8,445 nucleotides of DNA. It comes from JAKACA01 sp050010115. GTDB taxonomy: Bacteria; Actinomycetota; Acidimicrobiia; Acidimicrobiales; Bog-793. Below the pieces are notes generated by a model. The model made no database searches. It was given only the letters and a program-made list of their open reading frames with translations, and was not told the DNA's origin. Within the stretch, counting starts at the first letter, position 1; each line of letters begins with the position of its first letter. Below, piece by piece: positions 5,723 to 8,445 of the stretch. The position numbers and the translations under genes are program-made. The stretch is from NCBI GenBank assembly GCA_050010115.1, contig JBEKLQ010000138.1:1-8445 (forward strand), in the 5' to 3' direction.

Positions 5723-7251
5723 GGCGCCGTCAGTCCTGTGATCGGAGAGTTGCACGGGCTCGGTGCCGTCGGCGCCGAGGACAGACAGTTGCCACCCTCG
5801 GTGACCCAGACCTCTGCCGGAGTCGGGACCCCGCCTACCAGGTAGGTCACAGCGGTGCCCGAGCTCTCCGCGATCGTGTACTGGCCGAGAGGAAGATCGG
5901 TCTTGCTGTGACCGCCCGAGGCCGCGTACAGGTAGTACTCGCCTGCCTGCGGTCCCTTGTCCGTCGCGACGAGCTGGGACCCTGAGCCTGCCCCCGTCAC
6001 ACCCAGATCCAAGTCGTACAGCTGCAAGTACACCGTCTGTGCCAGACCCGACCCTGGGTTCACCTGGCAGGGTGACGCCTGCTCGCTTTCTTGCCCATCG
6101 CCCAACCAGATCGACGTCAAGGACGAGTAGGATGGGTAGAGGTACACGTCGCTCAAGGGCAGACCGGTGAGGCCTCCGGACGCGTAAGCAACCCAGTCGT
6201 CGTTCGTGTAACTGGTAAGGCCAGTGTTGTTGACCGTGATCGGAATCTCACTGGTCGTAGCTGGCACCGTCAGCGGGCCGGTGGGCACCGAGGTGCAACT
6301 CCCAGCAGGGCCCTGCGTGTACACGACGTTGATCTGGGTGCCGATGTTGAGGTCCACGGTCATGATCTGAGGAACGCCAACTTGCAGCGTGATGTTCTGG
6401 ACCGTGTAGGCGCCGTTCGGGTTGTCGTCGGAGTACTCCTGGGACTGGGTGATGTCCCCGTTCCCGGCGAACGAGAGCGTGTAGACCCAACCCGGAGTGG
6501 CATCGAGGTTCTGGAAGATGAGACAGCCGTCGAACTTGCCGTTCGTCGTATTGACGGACGTCTGGCTCTCGCTGATGTACTGGCCTGAAGGCACTCCGGG
6601 CTGGCTCTCACCACCGGGGCTGGTCCAGGCCGCTTTCATCGTTGCGGTGACAGCGGCGCCCTTGAAGATGTTCGTCCCCACTCCGCTGTCGAGCGAGACC
6701 GCCAGCTCACCCGAAGACTGCTGCATGCCACCATCGGTACCGGGCGCGATCTCCGTCGTGGCGGAGATCGGCGCCTGGCCGCCCATCCCGGTCCAGGTGA
6801 CGGACGCCGTGACGAGCCAGATCTGCTGGGCCACGGAGACTCCGACGCCTGCAGCGCAGATCGTCTTGTTCGTGCCCTGCACGATCGGGGTCCATGTCGT
6901 GGAGATGGTGTAGGTGGTCTTTCGGCTGCTCACCTCATCAATGCTCTGTGTCACGGACTGGAACCCCGCCGGCAAGTTCCCCCGGGCCGCTTCCGCCTGC
7001 AGGCCGTTCAGCGCCTGGTCTGCGAGGGTCGTGGCCTCCGACTCGAGATGCGCTTGCGACGCGGCGCTCTCGCCCTCGATCACGAAGATCGTCGTCGGGA
7101 CGAGAACGATGACCAGCAGCGCGACCGCAACGACACATTCGATCAGCGAGAAGCCAGCATCGTCGCGGTGGCGCCAGCGCTCGCTCATTCTCCGGAGCGC
7201 GCTTGCCGCCCGACCTCTGGAATCCGCCATTCCGACGTCCATCACCCGCAT
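5719..7251 (-). CDS. Type IV prepilin, PilV-like minor pilin with long extracellular domain
   Basis: A 510-residue prepilin and first gene of the operon. The leader is long and basic (1-33) and ends in DAG, followed by FSLIECVVAVALLVIVLVP. Cleavage after G33 gives F34 as residue +1 and E38 as +5. The hydrophobic helix spans about 34-58, followed by the amphipathic stretch EGESAASQAHLESEATTLA typical of pilin alpha-1. At 510 residues it is about three times a standard PilV. The extra length is Thr/Ser/Gly-rich and probably beta-sandwich: GCLIFQNLDATPGWVYTLSF (about 242-261) and a later GQYTIAESSG recall Ig-like or Cna-B-like folds, which is inference. It has seven cysteines, one in the membrane helix. 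ATG 7251 is preceded by GAGGGG nine bases upstream and a nearer GAGG; ATG 7242 and 7230 are weaker alternatives. A promoter and leader hairpin lie upstream. The 3' end overlaps the next gene in ATGA. Confidence 0.87.
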   Translation of the reverse strand: MRVMDVGMADSRGRAASALRRMSERWRHRDDAGFSLIECVVAVALLVIVLVPTTIFVIEGESAASQAHLESEATTLADQALNGLQAEAARGNLPAGFQSVTQSIDEVSSRKTTYTISTTWTPIVQGTNKTICAAGVGVSVAQQIWLVTASVTWTGMGGQAPISATTEIAPGTDGGMQQSSGELAVSLDSGVGTNIFKGAAVTATMKAAWTSPGGESQPGVPSGQYISESQTSVNTTNGKFDGCLIFQNLDATPGWVYTLSFAGNGDITQSQEYSDDNPNGAYTVQNITLQVGVPQIMTVDLNIGTQINVVYTQGPAGSCTSVPTGPLTVPATTSEIPITVNNTGLTSYTNDDWVAYASGGLTGLPLSDVYLYPSYSSLTSIWLGDGQESEQASPCQVNPGSGLAQTVYLQLYDLDLGVTGAGSGSQLVATDKGPQAGEYYLYAASGGHSKTDLPLGQYTIAESSGTAVTYLVGGVPTPAEVWVTEGGNCLSSAPTAPSPCNSPITGLTAP

Positions 7252-7262
7252 TAATCCTCACC

Positions 7263-7291
7263 CCTCGCAACGACCGGCACCGGTGGCGAGG
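7263..7291 (-). promoter_or_regulatory. Leader hairpin that can sequester the Shine-Dalgarno of the pilin operon
   Basis: In the transcript direction CCTCGC (7291-7286) can pair perfectly with GCGAGG (7268-7263). The 17-base segment between them holds an inner ACCG-GTGC-CGGT stem-loop. The 3' arm overlaps the GAGGGG Shine-Dalgarno at 7266-7261, twelve to fifteen bases before ATG 7251. Folding would therefore hide the main ribosome binding site. A second GAGG nearer the ATG would stay free, so control may be partial. No known riboswitch core was recognised. Confidence 0.45.
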
Positions 7292-7334
7292 TCACGTGCT
7301 CCCTTGCCAATCGGAGGCGCCAGCCCGATTTGAC

Positions 7335-7363
7335 ATTCTAGACGATGGACGAATCGCGCGCAA
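7335..7363 (-). promoter_or_regulatory. Sigma-70-type promoter of the pilin operon
   Basis: On the minus strand TTGCGC (7363-7358, -35) is followed by exactly 17 bases and TAGAAT (7340-7335, -10). Five of the six -10 bases match TATAAT and the -35 has the TTG core. Transcription would start near 7328, giving a leader of about 77 nt before ATG 7251. It lies in the 145-bp gap downstream of the fabZ stop, so the pilin operon can be transcribed separately from fabZ. Confidence 0.6.
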
Positions 7364-7396
7364 CGCGCTCGACTGGTCACTGCGAGTAGCGGTCCG

Positions 7397-7828
7397 TCAC
7401 GCATTCGCCACGAGCACGAAGAGCAAGTCGACCTCGCACGCGGTCGCTCCCCCGACCGACGCCACCCCGTGGCCTGTGCCCGCTCGAGCCGACATCCGAC
7501 CGATCGTCACTTCGAGATCGAGGCGGTCACCCGGTACGACCTGGCGACGGAAGCGGGCGCGGTCGATACCGCCGAAGAGCGGCAGGCGACCTGCGAAGCG
7601 GTTGTCGGTGAGTAAGGCGACTGCACCGAGTTGCGCGAGAGACTCGACCATGAGGACTCCGGGCAGCGTCGGGCGTCCCGGGAAGTGACCTGCGAAGAAA
7701 CTCTCCTCGCCGCTCAACTCCCAACAGCCAGTTGCTGAGACGCCGGGCTCAACAGCGGTCACTTCGGTCAACAGCAAGAATGGAGGCCGGTGCGGCAGCA
7801 CGTCCACCGGCCGAACGACACCTGACAC
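7397..7828 (-). CDS. fabZ: 3-hydroxyacyl-[acyl-carrier-protein] dehydratase, FabZ type
   Basis: A hotdog-fold enzyme that removes water from 3-hydroxyacyl-ACP to give trans-2-enoyl-ACP in type II fatty acid synthesis, in the cytosol. The 143 residues match the usual FabZ length. Landmarks are VLPHRPPFLLLTEV (10-23), FFAGHFPGRPTLPGVLMVES (44-63) with the catalytic pair H48 and E62 at the canonical 14-residue spacing, and FGGIDRARFRRQVVPGD around the middle of the protein. GTG 7828 is preferred because AGG lies eight bases upstream; TTG 7831, directly before it in frame, is possible and adds one residue. It follows the Lys/Ala-rich gene with only nine untranslated bases, so the two are probably co-transcribed. 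No other fatty acid synthesis gene is in the window. It could serve a specialised acyl pathway rather than the main one. Confidence 0.92.
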   Translation of the reverse strand: MSGVVRPVDVLPHRPPFLLLTEVTAVEPGVSATGCWELSGEESFFAGHFPGRPTLPGVLMVESLAQLGAVALLTDNRFAGRLPLFGGIDRARFRRQVVPGDRLDLEVTIGRMSARAGTGHGVASVGGATACEVDLLFVLVANA

Positions 7829-7837
7829 CAACGCAAC

Positions 7838-8344
7838 CTATCGACCAGGAGCTTTACGCGGTTGAGCGGCCTTCTTGGCCGGCGTCTTGTGAGTAGCTGC
7901 CTTGCTCAGGAGCGCCGTCCTGCCCGCAGCCTTCTTGGCTGGCGTCATCTCGGCGGGTGCCGGCTGAGCTGCCTTCTTGGCTGGCGTCGTCTCGGCGGGT
8001 GCTGACTGAGCTGACTTCTTGGCAGCTGTCTTCTTCGCCGGCGCTTTGGCGAGAGCCGGCTGCTGACTTGCCGTCTTCTCGGCGGGCGCTGGCTGAGCTG
8101 CCTTCTTCTTCGCTGGCGCTTTGGCGCGGGCCGGCTGCTCAATTGCCGTCTTCTCGGCGCGGGCCGGCCTGGCGACCACCTGCTCGGCGCGGGCTGGCCG
8201 AGCTGCCTTCTTCGCCGGTGGCGTCTTGGGGGACGCCGGATGCGGCCGGGTCTTCGCGACGCGGGCCAGCTCGGTGGATGGCTGAGTAGCCCGCCCTTTC
8301 GCGGCAACCGGCTTTGCAGCTGGAACGGTGGCCGGGGCGGTCAT
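7838..8344 (-). CDS. Lys/Ala/Pro-rich low-complexity protein, histone H1 tail- or AlgP-like
   Basis: A 168-residue protein made almost only of Ala, Lys, Pro, Thr, Gln, Arg and Glu, without hydrophobic core or membrane helix. PAKKAA-type motifs recur at least six times. The repeats read AEKTA-x2-QPARAKAPAKKKA, a longer variant of it, then two AE[T/M]TPAKKAA units. Such tails occur in eukaryotic histone H1, in AlgP of Pseudomonas and in the C-terminal arms of actinobacterial HU (HupB), where they bind DNA or RNA nonspecifically; that is the likeliest role and is inference. ATG 8344 has AAGG five bases upstream. The frame has no stop from there to the right edge, so this could be the tail of a longer protein. 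In another frame a TGA overlaps the ATG (ATGA), which would instead fit a coupled start. Strong strand-wide composition bias makes frame choice harder, but this frame gives the repetitive, charged protein. Confidence 0.65.
   Translation of the reverse strand: MTAPATVPAAKPVAAKGRATQPSTELARVAKTRPHPASPKTPPAKKAARPARAEQVVARPARAEKTAIEQPARAKAPAKKKAAQPAPAEKTASQQPALAKAPAKKTAAKKSAQSAPAETTPAKKAAQPAPAEMTPAKKAAGRTALLSKAATHKTPAKKAAQPRKAPGR
7929..8012. repeat. Two tandem 42-bp repeats within the Lys/Ala-rich gene
   Basis: Copies at 7929-7970 and 7971-8012 differ at three positions (by eye). They encode the 14-residue unit AE[T/M]TPAKKAA plus QPAP or the related QSAP. Degenerate relatives of the same unit continue to about 8215. 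Such repeats can expand or contract by slippage. Confidence 0.75.
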
Positions 8345-8445
8345 TGACGCCTTGCCGGCCCCGGTGCCTCTGCGTCGTGGACCGGCCTCGGTGCCGAGCG
8401 CCCGCGAGGCCGTCTCGTCCTGCTTGCCTGCGCCCGCGCGCCGGC
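8341..8445 (-). other. Right edge: upstream extension of the Lys/Ala-rich frame or 3' end of another gene
   Basis: Read in frame with ATG 8344 this stretch has no stop and translates to a Gly/Ala/Arg-rich segment containing AGKQDETASRALGTEAG. Read one frame over, it is also open and ends at TGA 8343-8341, overlapping the ATG in ATGA. The first reading has the slightly higher third-position GC. I cannot decide between them from 101 bases. Confidence 0.35.

Noticed and set aside
7252..7334. Cyclic di-GMP riboswitch in the pilin operon leader
   Set aside because: The leader is short and lacks the conserved core sequences of class I and class II aptamers that I know.
7850..8260. CRISPR-like array suggested by regular repeats
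   Set aside because: The repeats are directly tandem, in frame and encode Lys/Ala units; there are no unique spacers.
7957..8289. Plus-strand frame of 110 codons antisense to the Lys/Ala-rich gene
   Set aside because: Its apparent repetitiveness is only the mirror of the repeats on the other strand, and it has no start signal or neighbour supporting it.

Overview
The window is high-GC bacterial DNA with GTG or TTG starts, tightly packed genes and almost everything on the minus strand. The acyl-CoA dehydrogenase style, the Lys/Ala/Pro-rich protein and the pilin set suggest Actinomycetota, perhaps an Acidimicrobiia-like lineage. That placement is inference; no rRNA or other taxonomic marker is present.

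Left part (1-2033). A partial minus-strand gene runs off the left edge. It encodes an uncharacterised protein with an acidic NDHFDEDGL motif (DUF6687-like from memory). Upstream of it, on the same strand, is the wreck of an acyl-CoA dehydrogenase gene. Its Shine-Dalgarno, GTG start, first ~13 codons and last ~65 codons survive, but the middle is deleted and the two ends are in different frames. Diverging from it is the only clear plus-strand gene, an archaeal-type riboflavin synthase, unusual in a bacterium. Its 3' end overlaps, tail to tail, a complete exodeoxyribonuclease III gene (xthA) on the minus strand.

Middle part (2128-7396). A three-gene minus-strand operon encodes pseudopilin or minor-pilin-like proteins in the order PilV-like, PilW-like, PilX-like. 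The first two have textbook class III signals (G^FSLIE and G^LTLVE). They are joined by an ATGA stop/start overlap. The third gene follows after 13 nt and encodes an 875-residue Cys-rich PilX-like protein with one N-terminal membrane helix. A good promoter (TTGCGC, 17 nt, TAGAAT) lies upstream of the first gene, and a hairpin in the predicted leader can pair with its Shine-Dalgarno. These proteins would form or prime the tip of a type IV pilus or related filament. No ATPase, platform protein or prepilin peptidase gene is in the window, so the machinery must be encoded elsewhere.

Right part (7397-8445). A FabZ-type 3-hydroxyacyl-ACP dehydratase gene lies 9 nt downstream of a gene for a low-complexity Lys/Ala/Pro protein resembling histone H1 tails or AlgP. 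That reading frame stays open to the right edge, so its true start is uncertain.

I found no tRNA, rRNA, CRISPR array, insertion sequence or att site. No gene-free stretch exceeds 300 bases. The most notable items are the internally deleted dehydrogenase, the archaeal-type riboflavin synthase, the 22-cysteine PilX-like protein and the possible translational switch ahead of the pilin operon.
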